64,000 bases of DNA from NCBI GenBank assembly GCA_977017575.1, contig CDRNVI010000028.1:60447-124446 (forward strand), in the 5' to 3' direction. The DNA is from Paramoeba atlantica. Lineage: Eukaryota > Discosea. Shown piece after piece: positions 10,411-19,605 of the stretch. The notes under the pieces were generated by a model. It worked only from the letters and a program-made list of their open reading frames with translations. It was not told the DNA's origin and did no database searches. The position numbers were made by a program, and so were the translations under genes. Numbering within the stretch: the first letter of the stretch is position 1; every line of letters begins with the position of its first letter.

Positions 10411-11061
10411 TCAATACCAGGTACGAGGTATAGGTGGTCGCGTGCGCTTCATGAAATCTTTCCACTTTGGGATAGTCGCGCTGTACAAGTGCTTCGCATC
10501 CGGGTCATCGGGGTAGTCCATCACCTTTACGAAAGGCTCGAAAGGGGTGAAAAAGGGGCACTGGTTCTTCCGCCACAAGTCCTCATGGGTAGGGTCGGGC
10601 AATTGCGTGCGTCGACGTTCAATCACCCTGGGATCCTCGAACACGTGGATTTGCTCCACAAAATCACCCGAGTTACTCACCCACCAGCGGTTGTAGCGAT
10701 ACCGAGCAGTAGGATAGGATCCGGATGTGTGGGGAACCAATTCCTTCTGTGGCGACTCTCCTCCCAATGGAGAAGAGGTGGACGGACTTACGTTACGGTC
10801 TTGTAAAGTTTCTGTGGAGGTCCTGTCCCGTTTATGACGCTCGTGTGCGTTTTCCATGCTCTGCTGGACGTAGCTATTCGGAGCAGGGCCTTGAGCATGA
10901 TTGGGGGAGTAGCCAGGAGGGAAGGCACCATCCCCCGGTACTCCTGTCGCGTTTACTTTCCTGTCCCGAAGCCATTGGGCGAGTGCGAGTCTTCGAGGTC
11001 CATGAATGCGGTGGTAAAGCTCTCGCCAGTTCTCATGGATTTGAATGCACCGTCTAAACAT
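10411..11061 (-). CDS. Unknown protein, 216 aa, probably mitochondrial
   Basis: Not recognised. I chose the methionine at 11061 (MFRRCIQIHENWRELYHRIH); the frame stays open to 11145, but the extra residues look like leader. The start is basic and amphipathic. The middle (about 45-110) is low-complexity, rich in P, S, T and G. The C-terminal third, from RYRYNRWWVSNSGDF onward, is tryptophan- and proline-rich (NQCPFFTPFEPFVKVMDYPD, WKDFMKRTRPPIPRTWY) and looks like the conserved domain. Many kinetoplastid-specific mitoribosomal or respiratory subunits have this style, but this is only inference. Confidence 0.6.
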   Translation of the reverse strand: MFRRCIQIHENWRELYHRIHGPRRLALAQWLRDRKVNATGVPGDGAFPPGYSPNHAQGPAPNSYVQQSMENAHERHKRDRTSTETLQDRNVSPSTSSPLGGESPQKELVPHTSGSYPTARYRYNRWWVSNSGDFVEQIHVFEDPRVIERRRTQLPDPTHEDLWRKNQCPFFTPFEPFVKVMDYPDDPDAKHLYSATIPKWKDFMKRTRPPIPRTWY

Positions 11062-11365
11062 GATGTGTGAAATAGAACAGCAAGAACGAGAAATAGTGTG
11101 TGATTCGTTAATTCTATATTCAGTGGTGCTGTAAAATGCACCCAAAAAAGGTTTAACTCAGATATGGTAGTGTGTATGTACTACGCTAATGTCTTTTAAA
11201 GAAGTTTCAATAAAAAACACAAGCAGACATGCAAAGGTAAAGACGAAGGTAAAGACACTTTACCTGATTTCTAACCCGGACTTGATTCCTCTTTCGTGTA
11301 AGAATCACACATACAGGCACAACACCTGTTCCAAAAGAGATCAAACTCTTAAATTAGCTCCTCGC

Positions 11366-11402
11366 ACCAAAAAGAGGCACAGAAACTGTATCTTAATCGG
11401 TT
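11366..11402 (-). ncRNA. Spliced-leader-like sequence (candidate SL RNA or relic)
   Basis: Just after the stop codon of the large gene upstream, the minus strand reads GATTAAGATACAGTTTCTGT and then GCCTCTTTTTG followed by GTGCGAGG. The 14-mer GATACAGTTTCTGT is the core of kinetoplastid spliced leaders and is shared with the insert at 46085-46100. A GT after TTG would act as the 5' splice site. Downstream on that strand is a small hairpin (ACAGG...CCTGT) preceded by a T-rich tract. The conserved AACTAACGC start is missing, and ACAGTTTCTGT is itself a small palindrome, so chance or a relic cannot be excluded. Confidence 0.25.
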
Positions 11403-11409
11403 CACCATC

Positions 11410-13989
11410 CTACTCTTTTCGGTGTCGCACGTTTGTGATTTCGACGATAGCCCTTAACAAGCTTTGTCGTAAATCCACTGTTTGCGATGAAGCGTTCGCA
11501 CGCTCTTCACTACCTCCTTCCAAGGCCCCAAGATCCACCTCCCGTTCCCAGCGTCGAAGAAACGGCACCAAGGCCCTGAACACACTCTCCATCTCCACCC
11601 CAGGACCACAGCATTTCAGCACCACAATGGCGGCCTCCATCTGTAGCGCCTCCAACGGGTCCAGTCTCCCCTTTGTCCCCGTCCCCGGAGTCTCGGCGTT
11701 CATGAAATTGTCCTCCCCCCTACTACCCCGTTGTTCTACTCCCCTTTCTCCCCTTCCACCTCCTGCAGGTTGCCATCGTAGTACCGCCAGGGCTTGTTGT
11801 ATCAACGGGTGGCTCGGGGGCAGCCACCCCGGGAGCCGGGGGTAGGCCGCCACCAATGCCGCCAACATCGACACACATCCCCACCCCTCTGCGAGCTCGC
11901 GGTGCACAAACCCAACCGCCCGGGAGGGGTCCATGGTGGAGGTCACGAGCAGTCGTAACGACAGCCGTGCCTCAAGATCCACAACAAACGGAGCAACACA
12001 ACCTGGTGGCTCCTCCTCTCCCTTTCTTAGCCCCTCCCCAGGAGAGGAACCCGATCCCCCACTCCTCTTCCCCTCATAAAAAGGAGCAGCGCCCTTCCCG
12101 GGGAGAACCCTTGGCTTCTCCTCCCACGACCCCGTGGCCCCCACCCCCGTTGGCAACCCCCACCCCCCGGCGCCGCTGTGGTGGGATCGGATCCGTCGCA
12201 ACGCGACCCGTAACAGCGTCTCCACATGATAACTCGGGGAGGGGGGGAACCCCGCATCGTGGAGGAACCCCTTTAACGAGGGGCCGCAGTCCGCACACAG
12301 CCGCAGCAGCGTGAGGTGCAGCGTGGCATAGAGCAGCCCGGGGTGGGGGGCGGCCCCGCGATACGGCTCCCCCCCCAGCACTGCCGGGGCAGCGCTGCTC
12401 CCGGAGACGCTGTGGAACACCGTGAGGAATTTTAACAGCGTGTCGGGGAAGCGAGGCCCGATGGCGCAGGTGGCGTAGTAGAGGAGGAGCCAGGAGGGGG
12501 CGAGGCCCTCCTTTGCGGTGAGGGCTTGGAACGCGATGCATAGGACTCTGAGCTCGGGCTCGGGGAGCGCACGGAGTGTGGAGGCGTGGAGGAAGTAGGC
12601 TTGGGAGACGAGATGGACGTAGGACTGGGTGAAGTCGCGAACGGGGAAGGCGCGTTTGAGGAGGACGAGGAGGGTGTGGAGGGTGCGGTGAAGGGTGAGG
12701 GGGGGACAGGAGGTCCACCGGGTGCGGAGGAGGTGGAGGAAGGGGGCGGTGAGGTGGGTGACGCAGGGGAGGGTGCGTCGTAGGAGGTGGAGGTGGGCCC
12801 GGGAGAGGGATTGGATGGATTCGTGATCGGTAACGAGAGCGGTCTCGGAGAGGTGTTGCATAAGGGAGTGGAGCAAGTCGGGGAGGGGGAGGGAGGCGAG
12901 GTGTTGTGTGGGTGCGGGAGGCGGTGTGAGTTCTTGGGATGGGGATGGGATGGCAATGCGGGTCGTTGTACTGTTGTCGATAGATTGTTTAGAAATGAGC
13001 TTCTCTTCATCCAGCGGTAAAGACCGTAAGGAAGTAGTTTGACCTGGTTGTGTGTCAAGAATAGCGCTCGTTTGCAATGGTCTTTGTGTGACATCGACGA
13101 TCGGAACATTTTTTCTACTTTTCGCGGGCCTTTTCTTAGGTATTGCAGTAATCCGTTTGCGAGCCTCCAAAGAAACTGTTTTAGCTTTCTTTGAAGGTTT
13201 TGAAATGGTGTTCCCCACTTCTTTGATATCGCGTTCACATACTTGTAAGACAGAGGCAATTCCCTGAGATGTTAGTGCATGGGAAAGTGGGGAAGCGTCT
13301 CCTTCGCATTCAGTTTGTATCATTGAGGACTCTTGTTTACCCAATGTGATGACTGTATTTTTTAGCTTATGCAATGCATCGATCGTACCGCGTTCAAATT
13401 TGGCTATATTTCGCTCTAATTTTTCCAACCTCTGGAGCAATTGCTTCTCGGATATTTGCGTATTTTTTGTGAACTTTTCGGACAGCTCGCTTATTGCCTT
13501 GTAAAGTTCCTGTAATATTACTGGACTTGGTTCCTTTGTGACCTCCTTCCGAGTAGATCGCTCTTCAACCTCTTGGGAAGAAGATTTCATGTGGACACAG
13601 CACTGTAAAATTTCGTCGATCTTTGTGTGCAACGATTTCAGAATTTCTGCATCCGCAGCGACTTGTGCTCTGTTTTGTGTTTCTTTCGTTCCTGGTATAC
13701 TCTTTGAGGGTGGTACAGCCCTTCGTCTCGAAGCTGCACCATCGACTATGTCATCCGCTAATTTCCTTTTCGTTACCCTCTCTATGGAAGAGTGGTGTGA
13801 TTCAGAAAAAGTGTGAGTATTTTTTTCCTTATCAGTCGCACTGTCCCCAGGAGTCGATTCAGAAAACGAGCTCGTAGTATTCGAACCGGGTTTGGCAATT
13901 GCCGATGCAAGTTGATGCTGAACTTGACGCAATCGCAGTTTCAGCTGGCTTATTTCGGCGTCCTTAGCTAGTATTTCATGCGTGCTCAT
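11410..13989 (-). CDS. Large coiled-coil / helical-repeat protein, about 859 aa
   Basis: Unrecognised. The start is taken at MSTHEILAKDAEISQLKLRL; an upstream Met at 14034 adds 15 residues. The N-terminus is a coiled coil (about 1-25) and a second charged helix follows around 195-245. Between them lies serine-rich disorder with a basic patch (KRKLADD, SRRRAVPP) that could be a nuclear signal. The C-terminal two thirds, from about residue 365, are leucine-rich helices (LASLPLPDLLHSLMQHLSET) resembling an alpha-solenoid. The coding strand turns sharply GC-rich there (about 11500-12950) while the first third is AT-rich. A nuclear scaffold role is possible; no family can be named. Confidence 0.7.
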   Translation of the reverse strand: MSTHEILAKDAEISQLKLRLRQVQHQLASAIAKPGSNTTSSFSESTPGDSATDKEKNTHTFSESHHSSIERVTKRKLADDIVDGAASRRRAVPPSKSIPGTKETQNRAQVAADAEILKSLHTKIDEILQCCVHMKSSSQEVEERSTRKEVTKEPSPVILQELYKAISELSEKFTKNTQISEKQLLQRLEKLERNIAKFERGTIDALHKLKNTVITLGKQESSMIQTECEGDASPLSHALTSQGIASVLQVCERDIKEVGNTISKPSKKAKTVSLEARKRITAIPKKRPAKSRKNVPIVDVTQRPLQTSAILDTQPGQTTSLRSLPLDEEKLISKQSIDNSTTTRIAIPSPSQELTPPPAPTQHLASLPLPDLLHSLMQHLSETALVTDHESIQSLSRAHLHLLRRTLPCVTHLTAPFLHLLRTRWTSCPPLTLHRTLHTLLVLLKRAFPVRDFTQSYVHLVSQAYFLHASTLRALPEPELRVLCIAFQALTAKEGLAPSWLLLYYATCAIGPRFPDTLLKFLTVFHSVSGSSAAPAVLGGEPYRGAAPHPGLLYATLHLTLLRLCADCGPSLKGFLHDAGFPPSPSYHVETLLRVALRRIRSHHSGAGGWGLPTGVGATGSWEEKPRVLPGKGAAPFYEGKRSGGSGSSPGEGLRKGEEEPPGCVAPFVVDLEARLSLRLLVTSTMDPSRAVGFVHRELAEGWGCVSMLAALVAAYPRLPGWLPPSHPLIQQALAVLRWQPAGGGRGERGVEQRGSRGEDNFMNAETPGTGTKGRLDPLEALQMEAAIVVLKCCGPGVEMESVFRALVPFLRRWEREVDLGALEGGSEERANASSQTVDLRQSLLRAIVEITNVRHRKE

Positions 13990-14034
13990 GTGATAGAAAG
14001 GAAATGTGATCCTACAGAACTGGTGGCAAGACAA

Positions 14035-14689
14035 AACGAATATACATTGCTAGACGTTAAACGTATATAAAATTCATGTGAGATTAATTTATAGCAGAAC
14101 ACTTATGATCTACACACGCAAGAGAAGTACCGTCCAGGCAATGGTCCCCCCTCTCGTAAGAGCTTTTGACCTAATTCCTTCGACATTCTACAGAGCTCAA
14201 AAAATTAAAGCGATTTCCGCGGTCTTTTTGCCCATACCAACTCCTACGTCCATCATAGCTACAAAATACACGAAAAAATGCTTGTTTTTCCCGAATTTTT
14301 CTAAATTTCCCGTTTGGTTTATTTTTTTAGGACATTTTTTCTTCATAATTGGTTTCTCATTCATGTATGCATTTGATGGAAACTCCCGTTAAATGTATAA
14401 AGGGCCAGTATTCCAACTCAGCCAAAAATGAAACTACTCACAATTACTCACCAAACAGTGCAATGTACCTTCCCACAACGCCTTGAAATTATTTGGTCGT
14501 TAATGGACCGCATCATCAAAAAACATTTTCGAGAACTTGAGAAAGTATTTTTGATTCCGGCTCAACCCATGAAAGAAAATTATAATATTTATAAATGTTT
14601 TAGCAAGTTGTCTACTTTCACTTTATAACTTTAAAGAGTCTCCCAATGCAATCAAGAAAAACCGAGCAACCAAATACAAATCAACCGCT
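14035..14689. other. Intergenic
   Basis: AT-rich region upstream of the large helical gene. Only short plus-strand frames with no recognisable content occur. Nothing else seen. Confidence 0.4.
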
Positions 14690-14691
14690 TA

Positions 14692-15207
14692 CTATCCTCC
14701 TATCCTAGCGTTGCCTGGTTTTCGTAAAAAGCAACGCTAGGAGGGGGAGTCAAAAACAGGGACTCAAAAATTGGTAAGCCGAAGATGTTGTGGGATGTGG
14801 TGAGGAGTGTGAATGCGATTACGGGGTTGTGGATAATAAATAATTTATAATGATCTAATTGACCTTAGACGGGCCATGTCTTATTAAAAGGATTAAGAAA
14901 ATGATGTAATCAAATTACGTTTTTATAATTTCTTCCTATTCATTAGAAAATTAAGTAGGTGTTCGTAAAAGGAAGACCTCATAAAATTATGTTCTGCGCA
15001 CTCGGGTTGACATGACACTTGGGTTAGCGAAGCGACCCAAAAAGAAATTACTTCGAAGATAATAATTTCATATTTTTGCATGAATATGACCACAAAAAAT
15101 GAATGGAAAAAATGAAAAACAAATTGCCGCTTCGCGGCAGGATGAACTTCAAAAGCAACGCTAATAAGAGGGGGTACCGGGGCAACGCTAGGATAGGGGG
15201 GGGATAG
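14692..15207. mobile_element. MITE-like element, 0.5 kb
   Basis: The inverted ends CTATCCTCCTATCCTAGCGT and its inverse (GGCAACGCTAGGATAGGG...GGATAG) have TA just outside at 14690-14691 and 15208-15209. Secondary copies of caacgctag lie inside each arm, at about 14732 and 15153. No coding capacity. It directly abuts the tyrosine-recombinase fossil. Confidence 0.7.
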
Positions 15208-15218
15208 TACTACCATTT

Positions 15219-16440
15219 ATGACGCCCGAAATGGCGGCAACGGTCCTTATAGCCCACAAAACTGCCTCCCGATCGGGGGAAGTTAGTCATCTGATGCGGA
15301 AAGATTTCATAGTATTGCGACCGGACTGCATTGTCCTTTACTGGGGCCACAAAACGAAGACTACAAAGGCTCAACTTTTTCGCCCCGATACAATGGTTTG
15401 TTTTCGATGGTACACATACCAACCGTCTGTACCAGTATTTGCGCAATCCTTCCCCCCTGCACTCGAATTACGAGTCTTGGGTCGATCCATATCACCCGCT
15501 TCTTACGAAGCCACCTGGGGAAGGAATATTCGTCCCATTCCATCAAGCGCGGGGGTATTCACCAATTAATGGAGAGTGTTGCGCATGGGAAAGTAACTAT
15601 GGAGGAGGTTATGCGCCTGACCAACCATCGCCAAATATCTTCACTCCTCCGATATTCCGGGATAAACGAAAATACAGCCCGAGCTTTGGGGACCCAGCAT
15701 GCAACGAGATTGTTGTAAAGGAAACGGGACCGACCCAACTAGGCATATCATGGGATACAAAAGAGAAACATGCGCAATTTAGAAGTCGTAGAGTGTGGTC
15801 GCGCCACCATCGAACGTGTCAGAAGCCCACGCCAGAACAGATAAAGTTACCTATTCATACCCCTAACGTGACTGCTCTGGATTTGAATACATTGATGCAA
15901 TGGATGACATCCGCTGTCAAAGAAAGATTTGACGAAATCTGGAAACTTTTAATTTCTCCCACATGCAATAATCGCTACACAAAATTTTCTCCTATAAGTA
16001 AATCCTGTTTCAGAAGCAGACTTGGTACAATTAGTGAAATCAAACATTATACGAAGGGTAGACTACAACGAATTAAAGAGTCGTCCTACGAAAGGCGAGG
16101 TAATACCTTTTACAACACACGAAGAAGGAGCAGAGGGAGCGCGCCGTCGATTTATTTGCTGGCCAAAACAACAGAACCAAGAGTTAGAAATGAGATGTCT
16201 AGCAAATGTTCCAATTGGACAGCCTATTTCTTACGTAGGGAAAATTCTTCATGAACAATCTATAAAAAGGAATTTGAAGACTGGTTTCTTTCAAGTACAA
16301 TGACCCCGTGAGGCTGGGGCGCACTATCGCTTTCAATATGGGGGGCGACTTATGAGATGATGCGCATGCCGATGGGGGATGTCTATGCCCGGGAAATACA
16401 ACAGATTTTGACAACAACCTTAGCTGGACATACAGTGGTG
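15219..16440 (+). mobile_element. VIPER/Ngaro-like tyrosine-recombinase retroelement, broken
   Basis: A fossil of the DIRS-order retroelements. The first part encodes a tyrosine recombinase, visible as the catalytic-arginine region (TASRSGEVSHL) and the HxxR region (SHSIKRGG ... LTNHRQ ... LLRYSG). The second part, about 15990-16440, encodes reverse-transcriptase segments (ARRRFICWPKQQNQ, YEMMRMPMGD) of the type found in trypanosomatid VIPER elements. The order recombinase-then-RT fits VIPER. The element is broken in several places and truncated at both ends; the RNase H part and terminal repeats are not seen. MITEs sit close on both sides. It appears old. Confidence 0.7.
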
Positions 16441-16601
16441 ATCAGCTTCTTTTACCCCCCCTACAGGTCTTGTATTTTGTTCGATTTTGGAAAGATTTGG
16501 TATACCACCGTTTTTCGACCCAATCGTTCCGAATGAGAGATCCTTTTCACTCGAGCGACCCCCTACCCCCCTAGCCAGGTAGGGGTCAAAAAAGCTAATT
16601 A

Positions 16602-16934
16602 CTGTACCCCCCCTACTTATCTGTCACTGCTTTTCGCGAAAAGGTGACAGATAACTAGGGGGGGTAGGGGTGTGACAGATAACTAGGCGGATCAGTGTAT
16701 ATATAGCATCAGTGTATAATAGCACCACGCACGACCATTCGCTTGAAACACAAAAAGAAAAAATGTAAGTTTCATTTTATCATTTTTTTCAGAAAAAAGC
16801 ATTTTCCCTATTTTTAAAAAGTGACAGATAAAAAAGTCGACTAGTGGGGTAGTCGACGAAAAAAAATTCGAAGTGCCAAAAAGTGACAGATAACTAGGGG
16901 GTGACGTGTGACAGATAACTAGGGGGGGGCACAG
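16602..16934. mobile_element. MITE with iterated GTGACAGATAACTAGG
   Basis: The inverted ends CTGTACCCCCCCTACTTATC and GATAACTAGGGG...GCACAG have TA outside both (16600-16601, 16935-16936). The motif gtgacagataacta occurs several times in the arms, suggesting repeated binding sites for a transposase. It is 333 bp and non-coding. Confidence 0.75.
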
Positions 16935-17409
16935 TACAACTTTTTTGGGTGTACTTTTTCGAATGTTTCGGATGAAGAACAGTGGTAAAATAAGTCAGAA
17001 GACGCGGAAAAGGAGTGCAAAGTATTCTCCAGTATTTAGTCATATGCCATTTGGCCTCCTTGACCAAGAGTAAACGAATACGATAGTCCCGGAAGATATT
17101 CTTAAACGTTTCCGGTTGATCTTTAGAATAAAAAACGAATAGTTTCAATGATGGACCCGGGGTTAAATTTATGAAGTTTTGCGACTGCCTTAGAGGGGTG
17201 AAGCCTGCTCGGTTCTAGCGTTCTTCGCCCGTGTTCGCCCGTGTTCGGTCGAGTTAAAAGTTCGGACACTTAAGTTGTGGAGAATATGCAGTTTCTTTCT
17301 AATCTATATTTTGTATTTTGTAATTGTATAGTGCAATTTGACTACCAAAAAAATAAATATTTAATAGCAATTTTTTGTTTTGTACCTAGTTTTTCGGGCT
17401 CGTTTTTGA

Positions 17410-18414
17410 ATGGAACACGACTTGCCCCCCGATCAAAACGTTTATCAAGACGTCTACGGAAATCCTTCCTCAGACACTTATGAACGTCTTCGTAAGTGGG
17501 TGCGCCACCAGATGAAAGAAACCTTCTTGATACCACTAACCCGTAAGGAAATAGTGGATATCAAGTTTGCGGGACTGAGCGCGGCCGAAAAAAATAGCAT
17601 AAAATATGCTGAGAAGCGTATGCCACCTGCGGATCTCCTAGATCGTATAGAAGAGAACATCTTGGAAACCTGTGCAGGATGGCTGGTAGCGCGACGGAAT
17701 CTTGTTCAAGACATGGCGCATACTGGTGTGACGCGCTCTTTGTGTGGAGTGCCCATCGACGAGCGTATATTATTGGAAGCTCTGGTCTTGTTGACTCAAT
17801 CGCGTGATACGGGATTATTGTTCTTCAAAGATGATGAGCGCTCAATGCTCAACGGGGTAAAGGAAGAAGAAATGCCAGCTTATTGGCAGTGGAAAAGCGC
17901 GTGCGGGAAATGGGGATTAAACATGAAAGAGCTTCCGCTCGAATTGCTATCCAAAAAACTATGTGAGTACTTGAAGAAGTGTTACTCTGGCTTGTATGAG
18001 AATTCTTCTAGTGCTCATGAAGTTGTTGCTGAATGGTTTCGTAGCGTTTGGCGAAGTTTACGTGGGGATTCCTCTGAAGTGGCCAAGCGATGTCGCGAGC
18101 GCACCAGGGATATAAAGAGGGTCGTTTCCCTAACGGAGGCTTCAGCATCGCAAACGGCACGTGACGTAAATCAGTTGCAAGACGAATTTCTTGCACTGAA
18201 AAGTGAAGTACAATCCCTCAAGGACCAGTGCTCAATTTTACAGGCTCGTGTGCAGAGTCTGGAGGCGAATAACACCGTTCGTCGACAGGAAGCGTCAAAT
18301 AGCCGATCCAGTGAAGCATTAAACAGACCGCCTCTAATCTATGATGGTCAAAAATTGTCTCGTCCAACTAAATCATTATATGACCAGGCAGGTTTGCGTT
18401 CCATTCGAAAGTGA
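17410..18414 (+). CDS. Transposon companion protein with C-terminal coiled coil, 334 aa
   Basis: The first gene of the Harbinger-like element. PIF/Harbinger elements normally encode a second, Myb-like protein that helps the transposase bind DNA and enter the nucleus. This protein holds that position but has no Myb repeat that I can see. Its N-terminus (MEHDLPPDQNVYQDVYGNPS, then ERLRKWVRHQMKETFLIPLT) recurs in the remnant at 48600-48743. The middle (80-230) is helical. Residues about 255-290 form a coiled coil (DEFLALKSEVQSLKDQCSIL). A basic tail ends in LRSIRK. The frame is intact. It lies about 255 bp upstream of the transposase start. The role as partner protein is inferred from context. 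Confidence 0.75.
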   Translation: MEHDLPPDQNVYQDVYGNPSSDTYERLRKWVRHQMKETFLIPLTRKEIVDIKFAGLSAAEKNSIKYAEKRMPPADLLDRIEENILETCAGWLVARRNLVQDMAHTGVTRSLCGVPIDERILLEALVLLTQSRDTGLLFFKDDERSMLNGVKEEEMPAYWQWKSACGKWGLNMKELPLELLSKKLCEYLKKCYSGLYENSSSAHEVVAEWFRSVWRSLRGDSSEVAKRCRERTRDIKRVVSLTEASASQTARDVNQLQDEFLALKSEVQSLKDQCSILQARVQSLEANNTVRRQEASNSRSSEALNRPPLIYDGQKLSRPTKSLYDQAGLRSIRK

Positions 18415-18671
18415 AAAGGAAAAAGGTACATGTACGAAGACCGGTAAACGAAAAGTAGAAAGTGGCATAGGTACAAACAAGTTATAAAAGTTGCTAGTCA
18501 TTCTACGTTGTTGCTGTTACTCTTGTGTTCATGAAACAATATTTTATTGCTTTGTCTAATGAAAGCTCTTCTTCTGTTTTTCATTTCTGCAATTTTTTGA
18601 GCGCTTCTATTTGTTAACAGTTTCTAGCAAGTGTTTTCTTATCCTAACGCAGTGTTTCATACTGGTATTGT

Positions 18672-19598
18672 ATGTCAAATCCCATGCTGCCTTGGACCCT
18701 TGTGTGCCATGCTTTCACCGGATACAACCCCGACATTGTTCAGTACCTTTCACAGACGTTTAATTGCTCCAACGTTCAAGTTTTCGCTATTTCTATGTTG
18801 CACATGAATTTAACTTTCGAACAGGCTTGTGCTGTTCTTTATCCTTACATTGGCAATCGTCTTTTTTCTCCTACATGGTTTAGAAAGTCGATTATGGAAC
18901 CTGTTCTTGCTGCCTCCAACAACGTAGGAAACATGGCTGATGTTGAAAGAAGATTTAGAGTGCGTGAAGAGAACTATTTTATGTGTACTTCAATTGTCGA
19001 TGGACTTCCTGTCTTCAGAAGGGGCCCGCAAAGTCTGTATAACGGAAAGCACGCCACAAAATACTGGACTTTTCAGGTCTTCATCATGATCGACGGCTGT
19101 CCCTTAGCGTGGAGTGGACCCTTTGAAGGTAGCATGCACGACAGTGAATGCTTGGCTGGGTCCGATATTTATGGATGAACCCACAAGGTGGATGAAATGG
19201 TGATTGCAGACAAAGCTTACCGATCTGTGCGCCACTGCCCACGCCAAGAAACAGGTTCTTCCGTCGATGACCTATTTAACATAGATTTTCGACGTGTGAG
19301 AAACCGAAGAGAACGTTTTTTTGGGCATTTAGACAAACACAAACTGCTCCACTACAATCAGCATAGAAAAGAATTTCTGAAGTCGGCATTCGGACTTCTG
19401 TGGAACAGTGAGTGCGTCGACTGGCGTATTCGCCCTCGGCAACTTTATTTAACTTCGTTGACACTCCTTGATGTCGATCACCCTATTGTACAAGACACGT
19501 GTAATTCTACGCAGCATAATTTTCTAGGATTCTGCAACCATGACACGAAGCAATATAACTTGAGTACAGTGAAGTATTCAAATAGGAGTGGATTATAA
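18672..19598 (+). pseudogene. Harbinger-like DDE_4 transposase, one in-frame stop
   Basis: Transposase of the PIF/Harbinger type. The catalytic pattern is readable: first Asp in SIVDGLPVF, the GKHATKYWTFQVFIMIDG strand, GSMHDSECL, second Asp in VIADKAYRS, and Glu in RNRRERFFGHL. A single in-frame TGA at 19176-19178 splits the gene. The frame continues without shift to 19598 and aligns residue for residue with the transposase at 47422-48258. An early stage of decay, or stop-codon read-through, would both fit. N-terminal helices (FTGYNPDIVQYLSQTFNCSN) correspond to the start of the other copy. Confidence 0.85.
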
Positions 19599-19605
19599 TA
19601 CGGTT

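Larger units (their letters stand above)
17193..19605 (+). mobile_element. Harbinger-like two-gene transposon, copy 1
   Basis: It starts GAGGGGTGAAGCC right after TTA, the target trinucleotide typical of PIF/Harbinger. Just inside the end are direct repeats of GTTCGCCCGT, comparable to the 11-bp repeats of copy 3. Two genes follow on the plus strand: a coiled-coil companion protein and a DDE_4-type transposase. The right end is not found because a foldback repeat begins at 19606, immediately after the transposase gene. It shares its gene order with the copies at 47141-52541 and 48814-52399. Confidence 0.75.

Noticed and set aside
12074-13020. Several long frames in the GC-rich part of the large gene (both strands)
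   Set aside because: They are composition-driven shadows of the minus-strand coding frame, made of P/S/R or G/E/V runs.
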